NCBI GenBank assembly: GCA_030424595.1 | Contig: JAUHWG010000016.1 | Location: forward strand, 1 to 64,000 | Source of the DNA: Polyangia bacterium | GTDB taxonomy: Bacteria > Myxococcota_A > Polyangia > Nannocystales > Nannocystaceae | Direction: 5' to 3' | DNA: 64,000 bases | Part shown: positions 42,461 through 56,169 of the stretch, piece after piece | Layout of the letters: each line of letters opens with the position of its first letter | Position numbering within the stretch: position 1 is the stretch's first letter | Translations under genes and position numbers: made by a program | The notes under the pieces: generated by a model | The model's input: only the letters and a program-made list of their open reading frames with translations | Told to the model about the DNA's origin: nothing | Databases searched by the model: none

Positions 42461-43891
42461 CTAGACCGGGGTCTTCCAGGCCGCGATCACGGCCGACGCC
42501 TCGCCGATCTTGACCCGCGACTGCTCGCCAGACCGGAGGTGCTTTAGGGTGATCTCGCCGGCCGCGAGCTCATCCTCGCCGAGGATCGCCGCGATGGGAG
42601 CGTTGACCCCGTCGCTGTCGGCGTAGCCGAGCTGCTTGCCGAGCTTGGCTTTTTCGGGGAACACCTCGACCCGCAGCCCCTGCGCCCGCAGCCCGTGGGC
42701 GACGCCGACGATGCTCGCCAGGTCGACGTCCATCCAGCACAGGAGCACGTCGGGGCCGACGCGGATCTCCTCGGCCCTGAACATGGCGCGCTCCTCCATG
42801 ACCACGAGGATCCGCTCGAGCCCGAGGGAGAAGCCGACCGAGGGCACCTGCTTTTTGCCCTTGGCGTCGAACATGCCGATCAGGCCGTCGTAGCGGCCGC
42901 CGCCGCCGAGCGACCCCTGGAGATCGGCGACCGTGATCTCGAAGATCGCGCCGGTGTAGTAGGAGAGGCCGCGGGCGAGCTCCGGGGCGAAGCGGACGTA
43001 GGTCCCGGCGGGGGTCCGCTGGAGCAGCTCGCCGAGCTGTCGAAGCTCGTCGAGGGCGGCTGTGCCCTCACCGTCGAGCTTGGTCCGCAGGAGCTCAACG
43101 CCCTCCGCGAGGCCGACGCCCTCCGCGAGGCCAACGCGAGCCCCCTCCGCGCTGCCGACCAGGACGAGGCTGAGGAGCGTCGTCGCCGACTCCTCCGAGA
43201 CCCCGCGCTCGGCCAGCTCCTTCTTCACCCCGTCCTCGCCGATCTTGTCGAGCTTGTCGACGGCGACCAGCGCAGAGCCCTCGAGATCGAGGTCGATCCC
43301 CGCGGCGCGGATCATCGCCCGCAGCACCTCACGGTGGTTGATGTTGATCGTGAAGTCCTCGAACCCGAGCGTGACGAGCACCTCGGCCACGGCCGCGCAG
43401 ACCTCGGCCTCGGCGACCAGCGAGGTGGTCCCGGTGATGTCGACGTCGCACTGGTAGAACTCGCGAAAGCGCCCGCGCCCGGGCCTGTCGGCCCGCCAGA
43501 CCGGCTGGATCTGGTAGCGCTTGAAGAACTTCGGCAGGTTGTAGCTGGTGTTGCCGACCACCCGCGCCAGCGGCACGGTCAGGTCGTAGCGCAGCCCCTG
43601 ATCGGCGAGGTCCGCCTCGGTCACCGGGTCGAGCTCGAGCGCCCGGCTCAGGTTGTCGCGGCGGTGGAGCAGGCGATAGAGGAGCTGGTCCCCCTCGTCG
43701 CCGTACTTGCCGAGGAGGGTCGAGAGGTTCTCGATCGTCGGCGTCTCCAGGGGGACAAAGCCGTAGCGCTCGTAGACCTGACGGACGCGGTCGATGACAT
43801 AGGCGCGGCGGCCGATGTCCGCGGGGAGGAAGTCCCGGGTCCCGCTCGGCGGCTTGGTGCTGACCTTCTGCTTCTTCTTTCCAGATCCCAT
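42461..43891 (-). CDS. hisS: Histidyl-tRNA synthetase
   Basis: A 476-residue class II synthetase charging tRNA-His. Motif 1 region is ERYGFVPLETPTIEN and motif 2 is YQIQPVWRADRPGRGRFREFYQCDVDITG. The two HisRS-specific signatures are LARGLSYYTGAIFEI (histidine A) and SVGFSLGLERILVV (motif 3), followed by an anticodon-binding domain (VLLCWMDVDLASIVGVAHGLRAQGLRVEVFPE). Length fits. The N-terminus is Lys-rich (GSGKKKQKVSTK) before the conserved SGTRDFLP. It is 38 bases downstream of ileS on the same strand, so it may be co-transcribed with it. Confidence 0.96.
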   Translation of the reverse strand: MGSGKKKQKVSTKPPSGTRDFLPADIGRRAYVIDRVRQVYERYGFVPLETPTIENLSTLLGKYGDEGDQLLYRLLHRRDNLSRALELDPVTEADLADQGLRYDLTVPLARVVGNTSYNLPKFFKRYQIQPVWRADRPGRGRFREFYQCDVDITGTTSLVAEAEVCAAVAEVLVTLGFEDFTININHREVLRAMIRAAGIDLDLEGSALVAVDKLDKIGEDGVKKELAERGVSEESATTLLSLVLVGSAEGARVGLAEGVGLAEGVELLRTKLDGEGTAALDELRQLGELLQRTPAGTYVRFAPELARGLSYYTGAIFEITVADLQGSLGGGGRYDGLIGMFDAKGKKQVPSVGFSLGLERILVVMEERAMFRAEEIRVGPDVLLCWMDVDLASIVGVAHGLRAQGLRVEVFPEKAKLGKQLGYADSDGVNAPIAAILGEDELAAGEITLKHLRSGEQSRVKIGEASAVIAAWKTPV

Positions 43892-43929
43892 GACCGCTCT
43901 CGCCTTCGTCTCGCTGCCTGCGCCTCGGC

Positions 43930-47319
<3,390 letters not shown>

Positions 47320-47594
47320 GGGGCCTCGGGCGCCGACGATCTCGCCGGTCGCACAGGTGGGGAGTTGACCCGCGGGGCCCGCGAGGGTCAAGCCGGAAAA
47401 GTCGGAGCGGGTCGGCTAGACCCCCGCCTACGCGTGCTACGGCGATGCACGGCCCCGTCCGGTTTTGTTTCGCGGCGCCTGCGGAGAATTCGCATGGGTG
47501 GGGGCTGGGTTCGGGCAGCGCTGGGTGCCTCCCATCATTGTCGGGAGGGGGGGGTAGACGGTATGCTGCAAGCTATCGTTTGCCTGGAGACCCC

Positions 47595-48719
47595 ATGAAG
47601 AAGATCTGCTCCGCATTTGGCCTCGGATGTGGCCTCGCCCTCGCTCTCCTCTCGACCGCGTGTAATGGCGATGATGCTGGCACCTCAGCGACGGGAGACC
47701 CCTTCGCCGTCTATCCCTTCGAGGACGAGTGGCGTGAGGTCGTCAATACGTCGTTCCCGCTCGACACGGTGAAGACGATCACCATCGGTCGTCGCGAGTT
47801 CAGCGACAACTTCGCCAGCCGCGGCGACATCGAGGTCCTCTTCGACCAGGACACCGAGACCATCATCGTCGAGATGCGCAAGTACGCGATGCAGGGCGAC
47901 CAAGCGGAGGCCGAAGAGGCGTTCAGCAAGCTCTCGCTGTGGGCCTACTCCTCCTCCGGCAACCCCGATCAGCCGAGCCAGATGGACGAGGCGGACAACT
48001 GCGTCGAGGGGTGGCAGGACGGCTGCAAGATCTACGTCTACTACGACGGCCTCAGCCAGCCGGTCCGCTCCGGCGCGGACTTCCGGGTCCACCTGCCGCG
48101 GGGGTACCGCAACCTCCTCAACGTCGAGACTGAGGACAACACCAGCGAGGACGCCTACAAGCAGCGCGGCGACATCACGATCAAGGATCTCTGCGGCAGC
48201 GCCACCCTGAGGATGGAGAACGGCGTCGCCAAGGTTCGGATGTGCCCCGAGCTCGAGGAGGGACCGACCTGCTCCGCCGACCAGATCGCGAACTGCGAGG
48301 CGATGAACTGGGACGCCAACTGCGGCTGCACCGACTTCGGCCAGCTCAAGATCACCTCGCTCGATCCCTACGCCGGCAACATCACGGTCGACTTCCCGGC
48401 GGGGCTCTGGGCCAACGTGTCGATGGAGAACACCGTCGCTGGCAGCGAGTGCCTCGCGAGCTTCGACAATTGCAACGACGGGAGCTGCGTCCTCGATCAG
48501 TCGGCGGAGAACCTCGCCAAGGGCAAGGCCGAGTACAACTACCCGGGCGAGCCCGCGACCCCGGGCGTCGGCTACGCCTTCAACCTCGAGGCGAACGGCT
48601 GCGAGACCGTCTTCTACGTCGACGAGCCTGACGACTATGTGCTCGGCGAGATGGAGTCGCCCAAGAGCGAGCAGCGCGGCAACCTCAGCGTCTGCACGGG
48701 CTGCCTCGCGGACCTCTAG
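47595..48719 (+). CDS. Hypothetical Cys-containing lipoprotein
   Basis: A 374-residue lipoprotein from the ATG at 47595. The signal MKKICSAFGLGCGLALALLSTAC is lipidated at Cys23. The mature part has strand-rich segments (VNTSFPLDTVKTITIGRREFSDNFASRGDIEVLFDQDTETIIVEMRKYA, ITIKDLCGSATLRMENGVAKVRMCPELEEG, GNITVDFPAGLWANVSMEN) like adhesin-type or DUF4097-type beta-helices, with paired Cys (CEAMNWDANCGC, CLASFDNCNDGSC, CTGC). Surface or periplasmic; function unknown. A strong hairpin terminator follows 22 bases after the stop. Confidence 0.78.
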   Translation: MKKICSAFGLGCGLALALLSTACNGDDAGTSATGDPFAVYPFEDEWREVVNTSFPLDTVKTITIGRREFSDNFASRGDIEVLFDQDTETIIVEMRKYAMQGDQAEAEEAFSKLSLWAYSSSGNPDQPSQMDEADNCVEGWQDGCKIYVYYDGLSQPVRSGADFRVHLPRGYRNLLNVETEDNTSEDAYKQRGDITIKDLCGSATLRMENGVAKVRMCPELEEGPTCSADQIANCEAMNWDANCGCTDFGQLKITSLDPYAGNITVDFPAGLWANVSMENTVAGSECLASFDNCNDGSCVLDQSAENLAKGKAEYNYPGEPATPGVGYAFNLEANGCETVFYVDEPDDYVLGEMESPKSEQRGNLSVCTGCLADL

Positions 48720-48740
48720 AAGACTCCCGCGTTCGTAGAC

Positions 48741-48767
48741 AAGCCGCCCCCCTCGGAGGGCGGCTTT
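48741..48767 (+). terminator. Intrinsic terminator after the Cys-containing lipoprotein gene
   Basis: AAGCCGCCC (48741-48749) pairs perfectly with GGGCGGCTT (48758-48766) around an 8-base loop, followed by a short T stretch (TTTGCT). Confidence 0.75.
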
Positions 48768-48866
48768 GCTACGTCCGGGGCGCGATCGCGAGCCAGATCG
48801 GTAGGCCTGCGCTGCCCAGCTCCTCAGGCCTTGGCGGGGCGCGCGGCGGGGGCGTACGCTCCGCCG

Positions 48867-50462
48867 ATGAACATGTCTCATTGGTCTGGTTGTTGTGTGG
48901 GCGGAGCGGTGGCCCTCTTGGTCTTCGCCGCGGGCGGGTGCACGACAGGATGCGTCGACGACGGCGTCGCCTGGACGCAGAAGACCGACGCTTGCGTCGG
49001 CTCTGCGACGGACTCTGCGACGGACTCTGCGACGACCGGAGAGACGGACTCGGCGAGCGCGTCCGCGACGGAGACGGCGACGGCGACGGCGACGGAGACC
49101 GCGAGCGCGGGCTCGATGAGCGCGACGGCGACGATGGGCTCGATGAGCGCGTCGGCGACGGAGACCGACTCCGCGACGGAGACGGCGTCGGCGTCGGCGT
49201 CGGCGACCGATCCCACCGACGGGGGGGACAGCTGGTGTCTTGACGGGGACATGGACGGTTTTGGAGATCCTGAGATGTGTATCCCCTCGGTCCCGGGGGA
49301 GGACCCGCCGGACGGCTACGTGCCCAACGACGGCGACTGCGACGACACTGACCCCTTCACCTTCGTAGGCGCCGCTGAGCTGGACGATCCAGAGGCATGC
49401 ATGCGCGACGAGGATGACGACGGCTGGGGCGACGACGCGCCAGGAAACCCCGACGTCGTCCCCGGCCTGGACTGCGACGACGGCGACTCGGCGACCTTCC
49501 CCGGCGCCGCGCCGCTGGACGATCCGGAGGCCTGCATGACCGACTTTGACGACGACGACTGGGGCGACGACGACCCAGACGCCCCAGGCGCGGTCCCCGG
49601 CTCCGACTGCGACGACGAGGACGGCTCGACCTATCCGGGCGCCGCCGAGGTCGAGGACCCGGAGGCCTGCATGCGCGACGAGGATGATGATGGTTGGGGG
49701 GACACCAGCGTGCCGCCCGGCGTCGTCGTCGGCTCGGACTGCTACGACTCGAGCGCCGATCTGAACCCGGGCAACACCGTGCTCATGAGCGTGCTCGACA
49801 ACGGCGCGGGCGAGATCGGCGAGGTCGACCCCGCTACCGGTCAGGTGAGCGTCTACGGCGCGGTCGACCTCAGCAACTACGGCAACCTCTGGTCGGTGAT
49901 CTCGACCGCGGTGAACCCCGCGGACGGCGTCGTCTTCGGCACCAACTCCGCCCAGCAGCGCCTGATCACCTTCGACTATTGCAGCGGCGATGAGCCGGTC
50001 AACCTGATGCAGCACGGCCTGACGATCTGCGGGATCGCCTTTAACGACGCGGGCGACTTCTACGGGATCGACGGGGGCAACGACGCGATCGTGACCTTTG
50101 ATCCCGGGACCGGCGAGGTCACGGACTCCAAGCCGCTCACCCTCGACGGAGATCCCGTCAACATCAGCGCCTGCGGTATGGCCTACGACTGCGTCTCGAC
50201 GCGAATGCTGATCTCCGACGGGACCGGTTCGCGGATCCTCAGCGTCGATCCGACCGACGGCACCACCACCGTCGTCGCCGACCTCAACGGCGGCGCCTGG
50301 GGCTCCGTCGGCCTCGAGTTCGACCCCGTGAGCAAGGACGTCTTCACCAACAACGGGACGACCTTCTATCAGATCAAGATCGACGGCTCGGACGACTTCA
50401 CCCAGCTGCCAGACCTCTCGCAGGGGCTAAACGACCTCGGCTACGGCCCGGTCTGCAACTGA
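48867..50462 (+). CDS. Lipoprotein with MopE-like metal-binding repeats and a propeller-like domain
   Basis: A 531-residue lipoprotein from the ATG at 48867 with lipid Cys25 (AAGGC). A Ser/Ala/Thr/Glu low-complexity linker runs to about residue 115. Four Asp-rich repeats follow, each like DCDDxDxxTxPGAAxxDDPEACMxDxDDDGWGD. This is the MopE-type putative metal-binding motif of methanotroph and myxobacterial surface proteins, expected to bind Ca or Cu. The C-terminal half (NTVLMSVLDNGAGEIGEVDPATGQVSVYG, NPADGVVFGTNSAQQRLITFD, GIAFNDAGDFYGIDGGNDAIVTFDPGTGEVTD, LISDGTGSRILSVDPTDGTTTVV) looks like a six-bladed NHL/SMP-30-type propeller. Surface-exposed; role unknown. Confidence 0.85.
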   Translation: MNMSHWSGCCVGGAVALLVFAAGGCTTGCVDDGVAWTQKTDACVGSATDSATDSATTGETDSASASATETATATATETASAGSMSATATMGSMSASATETDSATETASASASATDPTDGGDSWCLDGDMDGFGDPEMCIPSVPGEDPPDGYVPNDGDCDDTDPFTFVGAAELDDPEACMRDEDDDGWGDDAPGNPDVVPGLDCDDGDSATFPGAAPLDDPEACMTDFDDDDWGDDDPDAPGAVPGSDCDDEDGSTYPGAAEVEDPEACMRDEDDDGWGDTSVPPGVVVGSDCYDSSADLNPGNTVLMSVLDNGAGEIGEVDPATGQVSVYGAVDLSNYGNLWSVISTAVNPADGVVFGTNSAQQRLITFDYCSGDEPVNLMQHGLTICGIAFNDAGDFYGIDGGNDAIVTFDPGTGEVTDSKPLTLDGDPVNISACGMAYDCVSTRMLISDGTGSRILSVDPTDGTTTVVADLNGGAWGSVGLEFDPVSKDVFTNNGTTFYQIKIDGSDDFTQLPDLSQGLNDLGYGPVCN

Positions 50463-50785
50463 GTTAGGGGCCCGCGGGCGCTCGTCTGGATCCTGGCCAG
50501 GCGAGCTGCGAGTTCGCCGCGCAGGGGTCCGAAAGCTCCGCCCCAATTCGCCACGGGGTGCGCGAGCGAGCCCCGCGTCCTGCGGTCAACATCCTGTGTC
50601 CTCTCGGCTTCAGGAGAACGGTCTTGAGCGGTCTCTAGCGCGGGTTCTGCTCGAAGGGGGAGCGAGCGCGCGAGACCCTCGCCACGCCCCGCTCGGGGCC
50701 GCCTCTCGGCGGTGTTCGAGGGGGCGATGTTCGTCGCGCGAGAGCAGCCGGGACTCGGGCCGCGGCCTGCTAGGATCGCCGCCAC
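50463..50785. other. Intergenic region upstream of the NtrC-type regulator
   Basis: No gene is supported over these 323 bases. The open frames here are shadows without motifs. No obvious -24/-12 element was seen. Confidence 0.45.
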
Positions 50786-52246
<1,461 letters not shown>

Positions 52247-52261
52247 TGCGATCGTCGCCCG

Positions 52262-52330
52262 AGCGAGGTGCGCGGGGCGAGAGCGAGGGGCGAGGGGCGA
52301 GGGTCGAGGGCGAGGGGCGAGAGCGAGGGA
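52262..52330. repeat. Low-complexity GCGAGGG-rich tract
   Basis: About seventy bases of imperfect GGGGCGA/GAGCGAGG repeats lie between the NtrC-type gene and the RRM gene, both ending here convergently. There is no coding potential. Confidence 0.7.
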
Positions 52331-52338
52331 GAAGGATC

Positions 52339-52575
52339 TCAGCGGGCGAAGTTTACCCGTAGCGGTCGCCCGTCGAGCTCGTGGTCGTTGAGGGTGAGGG
52401 CAGCCTCGGCGGCGAGCACCGTCGTGAACGTGACGTAGGCGAAGCCGCTCCCGTCCTTCGACTCTCGGCGGATGATCCGCAGGCGATCGACCTCTCCGAA
52501 CGCGCCGAAGAGCTCACGGAGGGACTCCGCGGCGGTGTCCTGGGCGAAGCCGCCAACGTAGAGGGTGGTTCTCAT
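52339..52575 (-). CDS. Small RNA-binding protein (single RRM)
   Basis: A 78-residue protein consisting only of one RNA-recognition motif. RNP2 is LYVGGF (residues 4-9) and RNP1 is GSGFAYVTF (about 41-49); the end is HELDGRPLRVNFAR. It is the type of short glycine-poor RRM protein found in cyanobacteria and Proteobacteria and presumably binds single-stranded RNA in the cytoplasm. The ATG at 52575 was chosen; an ATG at 52614 would add 13 unconserved residues. Confidence 0.92.
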   Translation of the reverse strand: MRTTLYVGGFAQDTAAESLRELFGAFGEVDRLRIIRRESKDGSGFAYVTFTTVLAAEAALTLNDHELDGRPLRVNFAR

Positions 52576-52743
52576 CGCCGCCTCGCAACGTACCAAAGGG
52601 ATCGCTGTCGTCACTAGGAGACAGTGGCCGAAAGTCAGCGGGAGATCCTTGGCCGGTCGAGCGACGTTGGGGCGGTCGATGGGGCTCTCCGCGCCCTGAG
52701 CCGGCGCTGACGCTGTGACCTCCTCAACCCGGCGCCTCGGGGA

Positions 52744-53412
52744 TCACCCGCGCATCCGGTCACGTTCGCGTTTGCGGGCGATCGCCTCGGCGATGAGGGT
52801 GCCGAGGTTGCTCCGGTGACGCCACCAGATCAGGAGGGTGAGGCCGAGGGCGAGGACCTTGTAGGGCTCAGGGCTCGGGGTGAGGACGATGAAGAGCGTC
52901 GCAGCGTTGACCGCGGTCAACGAGCCCAGGGCCGAGACCCGGGTGAGGACCAGGGTCTGGACGTAGAGGACCGCGGCGATCACCCCCGCGGCCGGGACCA
53001 GGGCGGCGAAGACCCCGAGGGCGCAGGCGACCCCCTTGCCGCCGCGAAAGCCGAGGTAGACGGGGAAGATGTGGCCGAGGGTCGCGGCCGCGCCGACACA
53101 GGCGAGCGCCGGCTCCGGCTCCGGCAGCGCGCCCAGGGCGTTCGCCCCAGCGGCGAGCGTGACCGGCGCGAAGGCCTTGAGGACGTCGAGGGCGAAGACC
53201 GCGAGGCCCCACTTGCGACCAAGCGCGCGAACCGCGTTCGTCGCGCCGATGTTGCCCGAGCCGATCTTCCGGATATCGACGCCGCGGGCGCGGCCGATCA
53301 TCAGGCCAAAGGGGATCGCCGCCACGAGGTAGGCGAAGGCGCACCAGGCGAGCGCGCTCTGTCCTAGGCCTGCATCCACGCCGCGCAGGATAACCGGAGC
53401 GAGGCCGCTCAT
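52744..53412 (-). CDS. plsY: Acyl-phosphate:glycerol-3-phosphate acyltransferase
   Basis: A 222-residue polytopic inner-membrane enzyme that transfers an acyl group from acyl-phosphate to glycerol-3-phosphate, the first step of phospholipid synthesis. The three conserved PlsY loops are present: GSGNIGATNAVR, FRGGKGVACALG and IWWRHRSNL. Five to seven hydrophobic segments are seen. The ATG at 53412 gives the normal length and a hydrophobic start; an upstream ATG at 53490 adds a basic soluble extension. It is separated from the next minus-strand gene by 266 bases containing a 9-bp array. Confidence 0.95.
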   Translation of the reverse strand: MSGLAPVILRGVDAGLGQSALAWCAFAYLVAAIPFGLMIGRARGVDIRKIGSGNIGATNAVRALGRKWGLAVFALDVLKAFAPVTLAAGANALGALPEPEPALACVGAAATLGHIFPVYLGFRGGKGVACALGVFAALVPAAGVIAAVLYVQTLVLTRVSALGSLTAVNAATLFIVLTPSPEPYKVLALGLTLLIWWRHRSNLGTLIAEAIARKRERDRMRG

Positions 53413-53631
53413 GAAAGGGCCAGCTCCAGCTGCCGTGCTTGGCGGCTTCTTGTCGTCTCGGCGGGCCCTGGGAGGCCGTGGCAAGAGCACGTGCGTGCTC
53501 CGGTGGCCCTGGTCGGCTCCCGGTCGGCGCCGGTCGGCTCCGGTCGGCTCTGGCGAAACCCGCGTTGCTGCCCGTCACAGCGGTATTTCGTCGAAGCCGA
53601 GGGACGAGCGGGCCGCGAGAGCCACGGGACT

Positions 53632-53676
53632 CTCACGACCCTCACGACCCTCACGACCCTCACGACCCTCACGACC
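53632..53676. repeat. 9-bp tandem array, 5 units of CTCACGACC
   Basis: Five perfect CTCACGACC units lie immediately downstream (by transcription) of the spermidine-synthase-like gene, ending 2 bases before its stop codon at 53679-53681. Confidence 0.92.
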
Positions 53677-53678
53677 TC

Positions 53679-54674
53679 CTAATTGCTGTAGCGGCAGTCG
53701 CGGATGCAGGTCTTGTTGTGCCGCGTGGCGGCCTGCTGGAGGTCCGCGGGCTTGAAGTCGTCGTGGAGCACCTCGGCCTCGAGCTCCCAGTCGGTCCGCA
53801 TGTAGTAGCGGGCGGCGAGGCCGAGGAGGTCGAAGTCGAAGCGTTCGCGGAGGGCGACGGCGTTGCGGCGCAGCTCGTAGGCGCCGACCCGCTGGCGATC
53901 CGCGGAGGCGACGAAGGTCGTCTGGTTGCCGCTCTCGCTGACGAAGGAGTAGCGCTGGGGGAACACGGCCGCGAGCGTGTTGCGGTCGTGCGGGTACATC
54001 TTGGTCGCGTTGTGGAGGTTGGCGACGACGACCCCCCGCGGGCTCAGGCGATCGAGGCAGGCCCGGTAGAACTCTGCGGTCTTGAGGTGGTAGGGGACGA
54101 ACACCCCGCGGAACGCGTCGAGGATGATCATGTCCCAGCGGACATCTTTCTTCGCGGCCTCCTCGAGGAAGAGGCGGCCGTCGGCGACGTGGCAGCGGTA
54201 GCGAGGGTCATCGCGGGGGACGTCGAAGTAGCGCTGGGCGAGGCGCACGACCTCGGGGTCGATGTCGATCGCGTCGATCTCGACCTCCGGGAAGCGGTCG
54301 CGGAGGTAGTTGGAGATCTGCCCGCCGCCGAGGCCCAGCATCAGCACCCGCTTGGGCGCAGGTTGGAGGAGAAAGCCGGCCATCATCGTCCGCGAGTAGT
54401 CGAGGTCGAGGCTGCGCGGGCGGCTGATGTCGACCCGAGACTCGATGTACTGGACCCCCTCGTCGCTGACGAAGTACATCGTCCGCAGGGAGCCCCGCTG
54501 ACCGACGCGGATGTGGTTGAAGCGCGAGCGGGCCTCCTCCAGGATCGTCTCGCCGGTGTCCTCGGCGCGGAGGAGCGCGGGCAGCCCCAGGGCGAGGGCG
54601 CCGCTCCCCGCGGCCAGACCGCGGAGGAAGCGCCGCCGTTGTTGGGCGAGGTGCCGAGGAGGTCGCGGGGGCAT
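53679..54674 (-). CDS. Tat-exported spermidine-synthase-like methyltransferase-fold protein
   Basis: A 331-residue protein. The N-terminus RRRFLRGLAAGSGALALGLPALLRA is a twin-arginine signal, so the mature domain should be extracytoplasmic. The domain has the aminopropyltransferase/SAM fold: RTMMAGFLLQPAPKRVLMLGLGGGQISNYL, AIDIDPEVVRLAQRYFDV, HVADGRLFLEEA, WDMIILDAFRGVFVPYHLKTAEFY. In true spermidine synthases the D-x-x-D segment after the last strand carries the catalytic Asp; here it reads LDAFRGVFVP, as in the spermidine-synthase-like proteins fused to transporters. So polyamine synthesis is doubtful. The role outside the cytoplasm, where SAM-type cofactors are absent, is unknown. Cys near the end (NKTCIRDCRYSN). 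Confidence 0.85.
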   Translation of the reverse strand: MPPRPPRHLAQQRRRFLRGLAAGSGALALGLPALLRAEDTGETILEEARSRFNHIRVGQRGSLRTMYFVSDEGVQYIESRVDISRPRSLDLDYSRTMMAGFLLQPAPKRVLMLGLGGGQISNYLRDRFPEVEIDAIDIDPEVVRLAQRYFDVPRDDPRYRCHVADGRLFLEEAAKKDVRWDMIILDAFRGVFVPYHLKTAEFYRACLDRLSPRGVVVANLHNATKMYPHDRNTLAAVFPQRYSFVSESGNQTTFVASADRQRVGAYELRRNAVALRERFDFDLLGLAARYYMRTDWELEAEVLHDDFKPADLQQAATRHNKTCIRDCRYSN

Positions 54675-54849
54675 GGGCGGAGCCTACCGCAGTCGCCCGT
54701 GGGCCTGGGCGAGGCCCATGACACTCCGTCACGGCGCTCCGCCCGGCTGTGACGAACGATCACGGGCGGGGCCTCGCCGGGGCCGCCTCTGTTGAATGGT
54801 TGCCCTGGGCCTGACTCTTGCAGTATCGGCGAGGGGCTCGGCAGTCTCG

Positions 54850-56028
54850 ATGATCTCTCCCCCTCGCACCTCTGCTCCCGTTCGCCTCCCCCGCTCCCAG
54901 GCGCGGACCTGCCTGCGTCCCCTTCGGAGTCGGGCTCGGGGTCGGGGTCTGGGCTTGGGCCTGGGGCTGGGCCTTGGTCTGTGCCTGAGCCTGGCGCTCG
55001 TTGCCCCCTCCTCCGCCTCGGCCAACCCTGGCCTCGAGGGGTCGCGCAACCTCGCCCTCGGGGGGGCGACGCGGGCCTCTGCGACGGGAGCCTCGGCCTA
55101 CTACACCAACCCCGCGGCGATGAGCATGAGCCGGAGCATCGAGATCGCGACCGACTACCAGGCGGCGATCGAGCGCAACAGCCACGGCTTCGGCATCGCC
55201 GCGGTCGACTCGATGAACAGCCCCCGCGTCGCCCTCGGTCTCGGCTACTCGACGATGATCGGGGTGCCCAAGGTCGGCTTTCAAGAGCTCGGCGCGGAGT
55301 CCGGCCGCGAGCTGAAGATGAACCATCGAGCCCAGGAGGTCGGGCTCGGGCTCAGCATCATCATCATCAAGAACTGGCTGGTGGTCGGCGTCAAGCCGAA
55401 GTACCAGAACTCGAGCCTGCGCTTCGTCGACAACGACGAGATCCGCCGCGACGCGCAGCCGACCCACCACGCCTTCGGCGTCGACGTCGGCGCGAGCATG
55501 TCGATCCTCGGCTGGGTCAACCTCGCCGTCGTCGGCTACAACCTCAGCGGGCCGAAGGAGCCGGCCTACACCGCCGACACCGGGCCCAAGCTCGACCCCT
55601 TTGAGCTCGAGCCGGGGAGCTTTGATCCGAAGCACCTGCCGCGGATCTCGGACTATCCGCGGGGCTTCGCCCACGGCATCGCCGTGCTGCCCTTCCGCAG
55701 CCTCCGCCTGAGCATCAATTTCGACGGGGCCTACGACGTCACCACCTACGCGGCCGACGACAAGTTCATCCGCAAGACCTACGGCGGGAGCGGCGAGTAC
55801 ATCCTCGGCAAGCTGGCGCTCCGCCTCGGCGGCGGCTGGGACAGCCGCGGCCGCGGCTCGGAGGACGATCGCGGCTACATCAGCGCGGGTCTAGGCGTGG
55901 TCAAGGAGGCGACGCCCGGCAAGGTGGGGCTGGTGGCGACCGTCGGCTTTCGCCGCGATCTGAGCGGGCTGACCCCAGAGACGTACCTCGGGGCGAACAT
56001 CGGCCTGCGCTTCAACCCCGGCTTTTGA
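54850..56028 (+). CDS. Outer-membrane beta-barrel protein, PorV/UPF0164/FadL-like
   Basis: A 392-residue protein from the ATG at 54850 (ATG at 54796 possible). A long signal with an Arg-rich n-region and a GLGLGLGL hydrophobic core ends SSASA. The mature start NPGLEGSRNLALGGATRASATGASAYYTNPAAMSMS is the hallmark of PorV/UPF0164/OmpP1-type barrels. Amphipathic strands follow to the C-terminal FNPGF. These proteins sit in the outer membrane; in this class they may transport hydrophobic compounds (FadL) or act as structural barrels. No substrate evidence. It is divergent from the spermidine-synthase-like gene. Confidence 0.85.
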   Translation: MISPPRTSAPVRLPRSQARTCLRPLRSRARGRGLGLGLGLGLGLCLSLALVAPSSASANPGLEGSRNLALGGATRASATGASAYYTNPAAMSMSRSIEIATDYQAAIERNSHGFGIAAVDSMNSPRVALGLGYSTMIGVPKVGFQELGAESGRELKMNHRAQEVGLGLSIIIIKNWLVVGVKPKYQNSSLRFVDNDEIRRDAQPTHHAFGVDVGASMSILGWVNLAVVGYNLSGPKEPAYTADTGPKLDPFELEPGSFDPKHLPRISDYPRGFAHGIAVLPFRSLRLSINFDGAYDVTTYAADDKFIRKTYGGSGEYILGKLALRLGGGWDSRGRGSEDDRGYISAGLGVVKEATPGKVGLVATVGFRRDLSGLTPETYLGANIGLRFNPGF

Positions 56029-56126
56029 TCGGCCTAGCGTCGGTCGAGAGAGTGCCCCGGACGGGCGCAGACGCTCCTTGGTGCTGAATCGTCCTCCGCT
56101 GCGCGTCACCCGCGAACAGATTTTTG

Positions 56127-56154
56127 GGAACCTTGTCGAACGCCAGCACTCTGA
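56127..56154 (+). promoter_or_regulatory. Candidate ECF-type promoter upstream of the sigma factor gene
   Basis: GGAACC followed by TT at 56127-56134 and CTCTGA at 56149-56154 resemble the GGAACTT-N15/16-TCTGA promoters used by RpoE-like ECF sigma factors. They lie 16-40 bases upstream of the sigma gene itself, as expected for autoregulation. No experimental evidence. Confidence 0.45.
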
Positions 56155-56169
56155 TGGAGAGTGACCGAC

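Noticed and set aside
47320..47594. T-box leader upstream of ileS.
   Set aside because: No T-box consensus or specifier-loop-like structure is visible; the region is short and GC-rich.
53679..54674. Annotation as spermidine synthase (speE).
   Set aside because: The catalytic D-x-x-D segment is changed and the protein has a Tat signal; only the fold is supported.
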